In this document: piece after piece, positions 35,356-45,572 of the stretch
How the letters are laid out: each line of letters begins with the position of its first letter
Position numbering within the stretch: position 1 is the first letter of the stretch
From: Tunturibacter empetritectus
GTDB taxonomy: Bacteria; Acidobacteriota; Terriglobia; Terriglobales; Acidobacteriaceae
Direction: 5' to 3'
NCBI RefSeq assembly: GCF_040358985.1
Contig: NZ_CP132932.1
Coordinates: 3,968,001 to 4,032,000, forward strand
DNA length: 64,000 bases
Notes under the pieces: generated by a model
Told to the model about the DNA's origin: nothing
The model's database searches: none
The model's input: the letters and a program-made list of their open reading frames with translations, nothing else
Program-made: the position numbers and the translations under genes

Positions 35356-36111
35356 ATGCAAAGCCGCATTCTCGGTACCACTATGCCTGTTCTTGAGTTT
35401 GCTCTCGGCCCGAATGATGCGGTCATCTCGGAGGCGGGAGAACTCTCGTGGATGACTGCTTCGGTCCAGATGACAACCCACACTCAGCATGCGGGCGGCG
35501 GCGGCTTCTTCGGTGCTATTGCGAGAGTGGCCGGAGGCGGATCGTTGTTTATGACGGAGTATCGCGCGATTGGCGGCCCTGGCGAGGTTGCGTTTGCGAC
35601 GCGAGTGCCAGGACACATCGTGCCTGTGGAGGTTGGGCCGGGGCATGAGTACATGGTTCATCGGCATGGCTTTCTCTGCGCTACCGCAGCCATCGAGCTG
35701 GGGGTTGGCTTCCAGCAGTCGCTTGGTGCTGGGATCTTCGGTGGAGATGGATTTTTATTGCAGAAGATCAGCGGGCAGGGGATTGCGTGGCTTGAGCTGT
35801 CTGGGGAACTTGTGATCAAGGATCTTGCTCCCGGTGAGACACTGCGGGTTCATCCGGGCCATGTGGGCGCGTTTCAGTCTACCGTTGCGTTTCAGATTCA
35901 GCGCGTTCCTGGCATCAAGAACATGATCTTTGGTGGCGATGGTGTGTTTCTTGCGGCGCTGACAGGTCCCGGTCGGGTGTGGTTGCAGACGCTGCCTATC
36001 TCGCGGCTTGCCCATCAGATTCAGGAGTACCTGCCGAAGGAGCGCGCGCAGCAGGCTGCTGAGGGTGGGGTAGTCGGTGGCATTGTTGGCTCGATCCTAA
36101 AAGGAATGTGA
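35356..36111 (+). CDS. AIM24/TIGR00266-family protein
   Basis: A 251-residue protein of the AIM24 family (beta-rich, related to the mitochondrial AIM24 and to tryptophan-RNA-attenuator-like folds). Typical blocks: VISEAGELSWMTASVQMTT, the Gly-rich GGGGFFGAIARVAGGGSLF, and GDGVFLAALTGPGRVWLQT. The exact role is unknown in bacteria. The ATG at 35356 has a CAGGAG ribosome-binding site five bases upstream; the frame from 35311 would add 15 residues. The end, EGGVVGGIVGSILKGM, is a short Gly-rich tail common in the family. Confidence 0.87.
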   Translation: MQSRILGTTMPVLEFALGPNDAVISEAGELSWMTASVQMTTHTQHAGGGGFFGAIARVAGGGSLFMTEYRAIGGPGEVAFATRVPGHIVPVEVGPGHEYMVHRHGFLCATAAIELGVGFQQSLGAGIFGGDGFLLQKISGQGIAWLELSGELVIKDLAPGETLRVHPGHVGAFQSTVAFQIQRVPGIKNMIFGGDGVFLAALTGPGRVWLQTLPISRLAHQIQEYLPKERAQQAAEGGVVGGIVGSILKGM

Positions 36112-36191
36112 CGCTATGCCTTTCAAGCCACCGACTTTTTGGCGTCAGTGCGACTGTTTGGCTCCTTTCTGTATGGGTGTTGATTTTGCAA

Positions 36192-36509
36192 TCAGCTAGC
36201 CGTTGCCAGAGCTTCCCCGAGTTGTTTGATGTGAGTCGCGGTTGCGGTGTCCTGGTCGCCGGCAACCGATATGGTCTCCTTGCCTAACGTGTGTAGCAGG
36301 TTTTTGATGGCTGTGCCGTCGAGGTTCGGGTCATGCAGGAGTTTCTTCAATTGGCCGAGATCCTTAACGACTTTCTTCACGCCTGCGTGCTCATGCTTGG
36401 AGAGATATTCTTCCCAGCCTTCGATGTTGCTTGTGGCTTTGTCGACCGTGAGGGATTTAGCTCCCTGTTTCAATGCGTTGATCGTCGTTTCGAAACGTGT
36501 CGTTGACAT
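36192..36509 (-). CDS. Small helical hypothetical protein
   Basis: A 105-residue protein with no family I recognise. It starts MSTTRFETTINALKQGAKSL and is predicted by eye to be all helical and charged (HEHAGVKKVVKDLGQLKKLLHD), with no signal peptide or membrane part. The ATG is preceded by AGAGGAG, a strong ribosome-binding site, which supports a real gene. It converges with the AIM24 gene and is divergent from the P450 gene, with about 260 bp between. Confidence 0.65.
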   Translation of the reverse strand: MSTTRFETTINALKQGAKSLTVDKATSNIEGWEEYLSKHEHAGVKKVVKDLGQLKKLLHDPNLDGTAIKNLLHTLGKETISVAGDQDTATATHIKQLGEALATAS

Positions 36510-36770
36510 TGCTTGGCTCCTCTAAATGGTTGAAGATCGCCTGAGAGTAGAGATCGACAACGTGCGCGAACCCCTAATACAGCGATGGGATGCCTGGAGC
36601 AGGTGTATTCGGATTGTGAAGAAGAGTGAAGATTGACGACACAGAAAGAGCAGATCGGTTGTTGCAGTCCGCCGCACATGTTTGCGAAGACCTTCCTGCC
36701 AGCCTCACCTTTCAACGATCCCTGAGAGATCCCTGGTTTTCCTGCGGGCTAGAATCAAACAGAGGCCCGA

Positions 36771-38165
36771 ATGTCCGCAGCTAAACTCGATGTTCATCCA
36801 GGACGCTCGAAGAGATATCCTGCTGGTCCTTCTTTTCTTCCACGGCTTGTCTCTGGCCGCATGTTTCGACAGACGGCGGTGGAGTCTATGACGGAGTCTG
36901 CCCGGCGTTATGGCGACCTGGTTCATTACACCGTCTTTGGGCGACATATCTATCAGTTGAATCACCCTGAACTTGTAGAGGATCTTCTTCTCAAGGATGC
37001 GGGCAGGCATCACCGCGGCATTGTGATGCAGAGGGCGAAGACTGTGCTAGGTGAGGGTTTGCTGACTAGTGAGGAGCCGCTGCATATGCGTCAGCGAAGG
37101 CTTGCGCAGCCGGCATTCCTGCGTCAAAGAATCGCGGCGTATGGCGAGGTGATTGGGCAAAACGCTGCGGGAATCTCGGAGAGCTGGAAGCCTGGGGCGG
37201 TGCGTGATGTGCATGAAGATATGCTGGAGCTGGCGTTGCGGATCGTTGGCAAATGCCTGTTCGACCTGGATGTTCAGTCTCACGAAGAGGTGAAGAAGGT
37301 TTCGACGGCGGTCGATGCATTCATGGGATTTCTTCCGCTGGCTATTCTGCCTTTTTCCGAACAGATTCAACGACTGCCTCTGCCTGCCATGAGGCGAATT
37401 CGCAAAGGACAGGCTGACCTCGACGCGATTATCTATGGAATGATTCGGGAGCGCCGCCGGTTGCCGGGTGATCGGGGCGACCTTCTTTCGATGTTGCTTG
37501 AAGCGGTGGATGTCGAAGACTCAAGTGGCCGTATGTCGGATCAGCAGTTGCATGATGAGTGTCTGACGATTATGCTGGCGGGCCATGAGACCACTGCTAA
37601 CGCGCTGAGCTTCGCGTTATGGCTGATTGCGAAACACCCAGATGTGCAGACACGTCTGTGGCAGGAGGCATGCACGATTCTTGGCGACCGAGCGCCGACG
37701 GCGGACGACTACGCGCGTCTGACTTATGCTACTCAAGTCTTTTCGGAGACTATGCGGCTTTATCCTCCGGTGTGGGTGATAGCGCGCACTTGTGTAGATC
37801 CGTACGAGATCGCCGGTTATCCAATTGCCAAAGGGACTGTTCTTATCGCGCCGCAGTTCGTTGTTCATCGGGATCCGCGTTTTTATCCTGATCCGCTACG
37901 CTTTGATCCTGAGCGTTTTGCGGTAGATAAGAAGGAGGGAGCGAGATCGCGGCCACGGTTTGCCTTCTTTCCGTTCGCGGCGGGTAGCCGGCAGTGCATC
38001 GGTGAAGGGTTGGCCTGGATGGAGGGAGTGCTGTCTCTTGCTACGATCGTTCGCGACTGGCGGCTTAGTCTGCCCGAGGGATCAGCGACTGAGATAGCAC
38101 TGAACCCCGCTATCAGCCTGCGGCCGAAGCATGGAGTTCCTTTGCTGGTAGAACGGAGGGGCTAG
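36771..38165 (+). CDS. Cytochrome P450
   Basis: Heme monooxygenase of 464 residues, soluble. The I-helix motif is AGHETT (about residue 269), the K-helix ExxR is ETMR (about 325) and the heme loop is FFPFAAGSRQCIGEGLA with the axial Cys near 408. It is nearer to the CYP102/CYP4-like E-class group than to small bacterial class I enzymes. The redox partner and substrate are not in the window; the C-terminus overlaps the convergent DoxX gene by four bases. Confidence 0.9.
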   Translation: MSAAKLDVHPGRSKRYPAGPSFLPRLVSGRMFRQTAVESMTESARRYGDLVHYTVFGRHIYQLNHPELVEDLLLKDAGRHHRGIVMQRAKTVLGEGLLTSEEPLHMRQRRLAQPAFLRQRIAAYGEVIGQNAAGISESWKPGAVRDVHEDMLELALRIVGKCLFDLDVQSHEEVKKVSTAVDAFMGFLPLAILPFSEQIQRLPLPAMRRIRKGQADLDAIIYGMIRERRRLPGDRGDLLSMLLEAVDVEDSSGRMSDQQLHDECLTIMLAGHETTANALSFALWLIAKHPDVQTRLWQEACTILGDRAPTADDYARLTYATQVFSETMRLYPPVWVIARTCVDPYEIAGYPIAKGTVLIAPQFVVHRDPRFYPDPLRFDPERFAVDKKEGARSRPRFAFFPFAAGSRQCIGEGLAWMEGVLSLATIVRDWRLSLPEGSATEIALNPAISLRPKHGVPLLVERRG

Positions 38166-38584
38166 CGTCGGCTAATCCAGGAGTCAATCGAGTATCCGTT
38201 GTGTCGATGGAGAAAGATGAGCGTGGAGTAGACCAAGGCATAGGTTAGCTGCGTTCCTGCGGCGGCCCAGTCCTGCAGGAGCGCCGACCCAAATGTCAGG
38301 AGTGTGATGAGGAGACTTGCGGCGATGAGAGCTGCTCGCGTTCTCAGGCCGATCATGATCAGGAGACCTAAGAGAGCTTCTATTGAGGGCAGGATTAAGC
38401 CGAAGATCCATACGCTCCAGGCGGGAAGTGGTGCGTGGCTGAACTGCATGACGAGTTTCGCGGCGAACTCTCCCGGGCCTGCGATCATGCGGCTTACGCC
38501 GTGCATCAGAAGGTTTACGCCGACTGCGATACGGAGCAAGACGTATGCTGTTCGCTCATCGGAAAGCTTCAATTCTTCTGCCAT
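38162..38584 (-). CDS. DoxX-family membrane protein
   Basis: A 140-residue integral membrane protein with four hydrophobic helices and the DoxX-type start (YVLLRIAVGVNLLMHGVSRM). DoxX relatives take part in quinone-linked sulfur or redox reactions, but many members have no known role. It overlaps the end of the convergent P450 by four bases; this suggests no shared operon but a fixed neighbourhood. The ATG is preceded by CGATGGC and a plausible GGAGAA site. Confidence 0.8.
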   Translation of the reverse strand: MAEELKLSDERTAYVLLRIAVGVNLLMHGVSRMIAGPGEFAAKLVMQFSHAPLPAWSVWIFGLILPSIEALLGLLIMIGLRTRAALIAASLLITLLTFGSALLQDWAAAGTQLTYALVYSTLIFLHRHNGYSIDSWISRR

Positions 38585-38733
38585 CGGTTCTCCGCTTGTT
38601 TGTGTTTGTTGAATTCGAGATTCGCTCTTTCATCAGATGCCAAAACTGATACAGGATTACGAATCTTGCCGTGGAGGATAAGAAATGGTTGAGAGAGACA
38701 TAAGTTGTGCGGGTCTCTCTATATTCTGGAGCC

Positions 38734-39525
38734 ATGTCAGGAAACTCAACCGAGCCGTTTCTTCATCTTGCCCATGTTAATGTAGCCCGCGGAGAGAATG
38801 TTGTTCTTCACGATATCAATCTGACGGTGAATGCAGGGGAGCATATTGCCATTCTTGGTCCGAATGGGTGCGGGAAGTCGACGCTGATCAAGACGATTAC
38901 CTGCGAGTGTTATCCGCTGGTGCAGCCGGAGACGCAGGTGAGGATTTTTGGGCGGGAGCGGTGGGATCTGACGGAGTTGAAGAAGCGGCTGGGCGTGGTT
39001 TCGGCTGAGTTGCCGGGGAAGCAGACGCTGCAGACCAGCGGCCGCGATGCCGTGATTACTGGCTTTTTTTCGAGTAGTACGCTGTGGTCGAATCTTGTGG
39101 TGACGGAGGCTATGCGGGCTCACGCGGAGGAGGTGCTGCAGCAGATTGATGCGGTGGGGTTTGCGGAGAAGCTGGTGGGGGAGATGTCGGCGGGGCAGCA
39201 GAGGAGCATTATGATTGGGCGGGCGCTGGTGGGGTCGGCAGGGATGTTGCTGCTGGATGAGCCTTCCAATGCGCTGGATCTGGCGGCGCAGGCGGAGCTA
39301 CGCGGGTTGTTGCGGAGGCTGGCGCAGCAGGGGACTGGGATCATGCTGATCACGCACCATATTGCGGATATCCCGCCGGAGATCGAGCGGATTTTGATGA
39401 TGCGGGAGGGGCAGATTGTGGGGGATGGGTCGAAGGGGGAGCTGCTGACCGCGGAGAGGCTGAGTGAGTTGTTTAATACGGAGGTTCAGCTTTCGGAGAG
39501 GGATGGCTTTTATCACGCTTGGTGA
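38734..39525 (+). CDS. ModF/YlmA-like single ABC ATPase
   Basis: A 263-residue ABC ATPase: Walker A GPNGCGKST, signature MSAGQQRS, Walker B MLLLDEPSNALD and the H-loop ITHH. It resembles the ModF/YlmA family (COG1119), soluble ATPases that often have no membrane partner next to them; none is found here. The signature is MSAGQ, not LSGGQ. The ATG at 38734 is chosen over a GTG at 38707. Its role is not known; the link to molybdate in ModF is weak here. Confidence 0.82.
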   Translation: MSGNSTEPFLHLAHVNVARGENVVLHDINLTVNAGEHIAILGPNGCGKSTLIKTITCECYPLVQPETQVRIFGRERWDLTELKKRLGVVSAELPGKQTLQTSGRDAVITGFFSSSTLWSNLVVTEAMRAHAEEVLQQIDAVGFAEKLVGEMSAGQQRSIMIGRALVGSAGMLLLDEPSNALDLAAQAELRGLLRRLAQQGTGIMLITHHIADIPPEIERILMMREGQIVGDGSKGELLTAERLSELFNTEVQLSERDGFYHAW

Positions 39526-39534
39526 TGTGTCCTG

Positions 39535-39590
39535 CCGGACGGGCCCACTGCGCGTGGGGCGGTCACTTCGTGACTTGTATACCTTTTCCT
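39535..39590. repeat. Two-block dispersed repeat, copy 2
   Basis: Block A (39535-39557) CCGGACGGGCCCACTGCGCG with TGG matches 35171-35193 at 21 of 23 positions. Block B, GGTCACTTCGTGACTTGTAT with ACC, follows at once and contains the hairpin GTCACTTCGTGAC. It lies between the ABC ATPase and the NAGS gene ends. Confidence 0.65.
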
Positions 39591-39642
39591 GGCACGATTG
39601 GGATTGCTGGTCCTCCCGTTGGTCGGAAGGAGGAGAACCGCT

Positions 39643-40248
39643 CTATTCTGCCTGGGGGATTACGCCGGTCTGGAGTTTGACTAGTTCAGTTTGTGCGATG
39701 CGGGATGGGCCAAGGACGGCGATCTTTGGCAGGGGGCCGCGGACCATGGCTACCTCGTCGCAGGCGTAGAGGCGGGGGCAGGTCTGGCAGTCCTTGTAGA
39801 TCTTGTCGGGCAGGGTGGTGCGGTCGACGGCGCGAAAGCCGAAGTGAAAGAAGAAGTCGGGGATGCGGGTGAAGAGGCAGACGGCGGTGACCTTTTGCTC
39901 TTCTGCTTCTTCGAGGAGGGCGCGGAGGAGACGGCCGCCGGCGCCCTGGCCTTTGGCTTCGGGCTTGACGACGATGGAGCGGACCTCGGCGAGGTGGGGA
40001 CCGTAGAGGTGGAGAGCGCCGCAGCCGAGGAAGACGCCGCCTGAGTCGCCGTCGATGGGGGATTCGGCTACGGCGAAGTCGCGGATGTTCTCGCAGATCT
40101 CGGCGTAGTTGCGGCGGAGGAGGGTGCCGTCGCCGGACAGGGAGTTGACGAGGTCGAAGATGTCGACGGCGTCGGGGAGCTTGGCCTTGCGCACGGTTGC
40201 TCCGCCTACGCGTGGGCGCGATGAGGAGGTGGATTCACTCACAGTCAT
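39643..40248 (-). CDS. argA: GNAT acetyltransferase, probable N-acetylglutamate synthase
   Basis: A 201-residue GNAT enzyme from the ATG at 40248. The acetyl-CoA loop is VVKPEAKGQGAGGRLLRAL; the block LPDKIYKDCQTCPRLYACDE with its cysteines is typical of the short N-acetylglutamate synthase form found in several phyla. It would acetylate glutamate as the first step of arginine synthesis. Its place 249 bp after argH at the end of the arg operon supports this. It lacks the kinase-like domain of classical ArgA. It is a probable, not proven, NAGS. Confidence 0.75.
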   Translation of the reverse strand: MTVSESTSSSRPRVGGATVRKAKLPDAVDIFDLVNSLSGDGTLLRRNYAEICENIRDFAVAESPIDGDSGGVFLGCGALHLYGPHLAEVRSIVVKPEAKGQGAGGRLLRALLEEAEEQKVTAVCLFTRIPDFFFHFGFRAVDRTTLPDKIYKDCQTCPRLYACDEVAMVRGPLPKIAVLGPSRIAQTELVKLQTGVIPQAE

Positions 40249-40445
40249 CAGGGGGGTGATGGGCAATTACTTTGGCTCCTCTTTATATTTTCGCAGAGTA
40301 TTGGATGATTTGAGGACCGGGTTTGGTGCGGGGTTGAGGAATGCGGTTCGCGTGCGGGGAACCGCGCTTGTGATGAAGCTCAAACTTCCGGGTTGAACTT
40401 TGAGGCAGAAAGGTTCGGGCGGTAGAGGCTGGTTGAGTTCTTCGG

Positions 40446-40470
40446 GGTCCTTCACTGCGTTCAGGATGAC
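40446..40470. repeat. Dispersed GGATCCTTC-type repeat, copy 4
   Basis: GGTCCTTCACTGCGTTCAGG followed by ATGAC: the same element as 31076 and 32113 with changes. It lies between the argH stop and the acetyltransferase start, so an arg transcript would pass through it. Confidence 0.65.
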
Positions 40471-40496
40471 GGCAAAAACAAACGTCACGCGTGTTC

Positions 40497-41909
40497 CTAG
40501 AGACGGGACTTTGCTTCGGAGAGTGCGGTTTTGACGCGGGGGCGGGCGGTGCCGCCGATGACGTCGTGGCAGTCGAGGGTGGCTTCGAGGGTGATGGCGG
40601 GGAAGAAGTCTTCGCCGAATTGGGGGCAGATGGTGCGGAGTTCTTCGAGGGTGAGTTGCTGGAGTTCGCGTTGGGTTTTGGGGGTCCCCTCTCCCATTGC
40701 TAGCCGGACGGCGTTGCCGATGTGCTCGTGGGCTTTGCGGAAGGGGATGCCCTTGTCGGTGAGGTAGGTTGCGGCGGCCATGGCGTTGAGGTAGCCGGAG
40801 TGGGCGGCGGTCTTCATGGTGTCGTAGCGGAACTTGAGGGAGGAGGTGAAGGCGGGGAGGACGCTGAGGATGCCGGCGATGGTGTCGGCAGCGTCGAAGA
40901 CTGGTTCCTGGCCTTCCTGCAGGTCTTTGTTGTAGGCGAGGGGGAGGCCCTTTATCAGGGTCGCGAGGGTCGTAGCGGCTCCCAGTAAGCGGCCGGATTT
41001 GCCGCGGATGAGTTCGGTGAGATCAGGGTTTTTCTTTTGCGGCATGGCGGAGGAGCCGGTGGAGAAGCGCTCGGGGAGGTCGAGGAAGCCGAATTCGGCG
41101 GTGGAGTAGAGGGTGAGTTCTTCGGCGAAGCGGGAGATGTGGATGCCGAGGGTGGCGATGGCTTGGGTGAACTCTAGGGCGAAGTCGCGGTCGCTGGTTG
41201 CGTCCATGCTGTTGGGCGTGGGGGCGTCGAAGTTGAGGACGCGCGCGGCGATGGTGCGGTCGAGGGCGAGGGTTGCGCCTGCTACTGCCCCGGAGCCGAG
41301 GGGGCAGAGGTTCATGCGCTTGCGGGCGTCGGTGAGGCGGGAGGCGTCGCGCTCGATCATCGTTACATAGGCTAAGAGCCAATGGGCGATTAAGACGGGT
41401 TCGGCGCGCTGGAGGTGGGTGTAGGAGGGCATGGTGGCTTCGCCTGCGGATTCGGCGAGATCGATGAGGGATTTGCGCCATGCTTTGAGGCCCGCGAGTG
41501 TGTTGTCGATGGCTTCGCGGACGAAGAGGCGCATGTCGGTGGCGATCTGCTCGTTGCGGCTGCGGCCGGTGTGGAGCTTGAGGGCTAGGTCGCCGATTTG
41601 TTTGGTGAGTTCGAGTTCGACGTAGTGGTGGACGTCTTCGGCCTGGGGGTTGGCGGTGACGATGGCTTCGCCTTGGTCGGCTTGCTGTTTGGCTACGGCG
41701 CGGAGGCCTTCTTCCATTTGGAGGAGCTCTTCACTGGTGAGGATGCCTGCGGCTTCAATGGCTCGGGCGTGCGCTATGCTGGCTTCTACTTCGTAGGGTA
41801 CGAGGTGCCAGTCGAAGGGGAAGGAACGCTGCCAGGATTCGAAGGTGGCGTCGAGTGGTTCGCGAAAGCGGCCGGACCACATCTTGTTCGGGTTTGTTTC
41901 ATTGGACAT
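40497..41909 (-). CDS. argH: Argininosuccinate lyase
   Basis: Last step of arginine synthesis: argininosuccinate to arginine plus fumarate. The 470-residue protein has the fumarase/aspartase signature GSSAMPQKKNPDLTELIRGK and starts MSNETNPNKMWSGRFREPLD. The ATG at 41909 is used; an ATG three codons upstream (41918) is in frame. It is followed by the acetyltransferase gene. Upstream, towards argG, is about 1 kb with two orphan ORFs. Confidence 0.95.
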   Translation of the reverse strand: MSNETNPNKMWSGRFREPLDATFESWQRSFPFDWHLVPYEVEASIAHARAIEAAGILTSEELLQMEEGLRAVAKQQADQGEAIVTANPQAEDVHHYVELELTKQIGDLALKLHTGRSRNEQIATDMRLFVREAIDNTLAGLKAWRKSLIDLAESAGEATMPSYTHLQRAEPVLIAHWLLAYVTMIERDASRLTDARKRMNLCPLGSGAVAGATLALDRTIAARVLNFDAPTPNSMDATSDRDFALEFTQAIATLGIHISRFAEELTLYSTAEFGFLDLPERFSTGSSAMPQKKNPDLTELIRGKSGRLLGAATTLATLIKGLPLAYNKDLQEGQEPVFDAADTIAGILSVLPAFTSSLKFRYDTMKTAAHSGYLNAMAAATYLTDKGIPFRKAHEHIGNAVRLAMGEGTPKTQRELQQLTLEELRTICPQFGEDFFPAITLEATLDCHDVIGGTARPRVKTALSEAKSRL

Positions 41910-41964
41910 ATCTATCATTTCTTTCCGCTTACGGTCTAATGCGAGTCAGGCACTAATAGAGTGT

Positions 41965-42171
41965 TCAGGTGAGTAAAAGACACGTAATCGTCTGACGGAT
42001 CGACGAAGGCGTGGTGATGTATTGCAATCCCTCGTTCATTGTTTCTTCCCGAAAAATTGGCAAGTCAGGACGTAACCGGCTAAGGCACGCTAGCAACTCC
42101 CCGACCGTGAAAGAAACACCCATAGGATCAGAAGCCCCTAGGCGTTCGTTTGCTGGCAGATCATTTTTCAT
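41965..42171 (-). CDS. Small hypothetical ORF between argH and argG
   Basis: A 68-residue frame. The stretch VSFTVGELLACLSRLRPDLPIF looks like small proteins of the form 'TVGELLA-LS-L-PD-PV', so it may be real, but the rest has no match I know. A start at codon 17 is also possible. Composition differs from the arg genes. If real, it is part of the accessory insert in the arg operon. Confidence 0.4.
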   Translation of the reverse strand: MKNDLPANERLGASDPMGVSFTVGELLACLSRLRPDLPIFREETMNEGLQYITTPSSIRQTITCLLLT

Positions 42172-42262
42172 GTGTTTATTTGCCTCACCTTTTGTTTGGT
42201 TCCATGCAATTGCAGTTCTGCAGATCGACCTTCAATTGTGGCAGCCGTCGAAAAGAACCCGA

Positions 42263-42868
42263 TCATTTGGATGGTGTCCATGCGCGCAAATTATTCCAAT
42301 TGCCGTTGTAGTCAACATCCACGTCAAAGTAGTTTGGCGGGCAGTTATCAGCGACAGCAGCCAGTCTAAATCGATAGATTCCTGTATATTTCTTCAGTTC
42401 CTCGTCCTTTGTCCGCGTCTCTCTGAATGTGAATTGCCACCCTGACGGAGGTTCCTTGCTGAATCGGGCAAGATCGAGATAGAAAACAATTCCCTTTTGA
42501 ACGGATCTAGGTTCAAAGTCCCAACCAGCCCACGAAATTTGCCGCGAACCCGTGAACGTGGTTGGAGTACTTCCGGAAGCATGTTGACTGGTGAGAGACG
42601 TAACGAAAACCCGGCAATTCTGAGCTGCAGTTTTTCCTTGATTACGGAGACTCACTCTAATTAGGACGCCATTGAAAGGGCCTCCGCTGGTCCAGGCCGC
42701 CTCGAATTTGTCTGCGTTAGCATCGAATTCAAGTTTTAGTCTGGGTCGCGTATACCAATCGCGAAAGTGCTGATAAGCACCAGACAAAATTCCGGCAACA
42801 ATACCACCAACGATCGCGGCCCCGGCACCGATTCGAGCGGCCTGTAAGGTATCGCAGTCCATCAACAC
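42263..42868 (-). CDS. Hypothetical membrane-anchored protein between argG and argH
   Basis: A 201-residue protein with one probable N-terminal membrane helix (IGAGAAIVGGIVAGILSGAY) and a soluble domain with VSLRNQGKTAAQNCRVFV, a beta-sandwich type phrase seen in many hypothetical membrane-anchored proteins. The rest (FRETRTKDEELKKYTGIYRFRL, FDVDVDYNGNW) is unknown to me. It appears less GC-rich than the arg genes, so it may be acquired. It starts 26 bp after the argG stop. Confidence 0.65.
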   Translation of the reverse strand: MLMDCDTLQAARIGAGAAIVGGIVAGILSGAYQHFRDWYTRPRLKLEFDANADKFEAAWTSGGPFNGVLIRVSLRNQGKTAAQNCRVFVTSLTSQHASGSTPTTFTGSRQISWAGWDFEPRSVQKGIVFYLDLARFSKEPPSGWQFTFRETRTKDEELKKYTGIYRFRLAAVADNCPPNYFDVDVDYNGNWNNLRAWTPSK

Positions 42869-42894
42869 TTGTTTCCTCTCGCTTACGTATGTGG

Positions 42895-44482
<1,588 letters not shown>

Positions 44483-44483
44483 T

Positions 44484-45572
44484 TTAGGAGCGTTTGCGGG
44501 GTTGGATGCCTCGGCTGCGGCTGTTGGAGGTGCGCTTGGCTCCGCCGAGGAGCATGAGCAGGATGGCTTTTTGGGCGTGCATGCGATTTTCGGCTTGGTC
44601 GAAGACTAGGGACTGGGGGCCGTCGAGGACGGCGTCGGTGACTTCGGCGTTACGGTGGGCGGGGAGGCAGTGCATGAAGACGGCGTCGGCCTGGGCGTGG
44701 GCCATGAGGGCTTCGTTGACCTGGTAGGGCTTGAAGATGGGGGCGCGCTTGGTGGCCTCGTGCTCGAAGCCCATGGAGGTGCAGACGTCGGTGTAGACGG
44801 CGTCGGCTCCGGTGACGGCTTTGACGGGGTCGTGCATGAGGGTGATGCTGCCGCCGGTGGTCTCGGCGATCTCGATCGCTTTGTGGATGATTTCGAGTTT
44901 GGGCGCGAAGCCTTTGGGGGTGGCTACGGTGCAGTGCGCGCCGAGTTGCGCGGCGGTGAGCATGAGGGAGTGGCAGACGTTGTTGCCGTCGCCGACGTAG
45001 GTGAAGTGAAGGCCCTCTGCGGAGCCGAAGCGCTCTTCAAGGGTGAAGAAGTCGGCGATGGCCTGGCAGGGATGTTCGAGGTCGGAGAGGGCGTTGATGA
45101 CGGGGATTTTGGAGCAGGCGGCGATCTCGGTGATGGTGTCGTGGGCGTAGGTGCGGAGGACCATGATGGACATCCAGCGCTCGATGTTGTGGGCCATATC
45201 GGCGAGGGACTCGCGTTCGCCGAGGGGGGACTGGGTCTGGTCGACGAAGATGGCGTTGCCGCCGAGGGTGTTGATGGCGGTCTCAAAGGTGAGGCGGGTG
45301 CGGAGGGAGGCCTTCTCGAAGAACATGACCATCTGGCGGGCGTCGAGGGCGTGGCGAAAGTCTTCGGGGTTGGCTTTGACGGCGTGGGCGAGCTCCATGA
45401 GGGCGGCCATCTCTTCGACGGTGAGGTCGGCGATGGAGCAGAGGTCGCGGCCGTGGAGGCGCTTGGAGGCTTCGCTGAAGGCGGTGTCGGACTGGATGCC
45501 GAGGGGGGCGCGGTGGGGGATGAGGTCTTCGGTGTCGGGTTTTGAGTTCATAATGACGGTTTTGCTACCCAT
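44484..45572 (-). CDS. argF: Ornithine carbamoyltransferase
   Basis: Forms citrulline from ornithine and carbamoyl phosphate. The 362-residue protein has the carbamoyl-phosphate motif in FEKASLRTRLTFE, LEHPCQAIADF, and the ornithine motif FMHCLPAHRNAEV. The usual STRTR is SLRTR here. The N-terminus is about 35 residues longer than in most OTCases. The HCLPA motif speaks against acetyl- or succinylornithine transcarbamylase. The ATG at 45572 has an AGGAG site and overlaps argD by eight bases. Confidence 0.92.
   Translation of the reverse strand: MGSKTVIMNSKPDTEDLIPHRAPLGIQSDTAFSEASKRLHGRDLCSIADLTVEEMAALMELAHAVKANPEDFRHALDARQMVMFFEKASLRTRLTFETAINTLGGNAIFVDQTQSPLGERESLADMAHNIERWMSIMVLRTYAHDTITEIAACSKIPVINALSDLEHPCQAIADFFTLEERFGSAEGLHFTYVGDGNNVCHSLMLTAAQLGAHCTVATPKGFAPKLEIIHKAIEIAETTGGSITLMHDPVKAVTGADAVYTDVCTSMGFEHEATKRAPIFKPYQVNEALMAHAQADAVFMHCLPAHRNAEVTDAVLDGPQSLVFDQAENRMHAQKAILLMLLGGAKRTSNSRSRGIQPRKRS

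Noticed and set aside
42011..42445. Plus-strand 144-residue frame in the arg insert
   Set aside because: It overlaps both minus-strand ORFs and has no coherent domain; the minus 201-residue frame has a membrane anchor and a beta-domain-like sequence.
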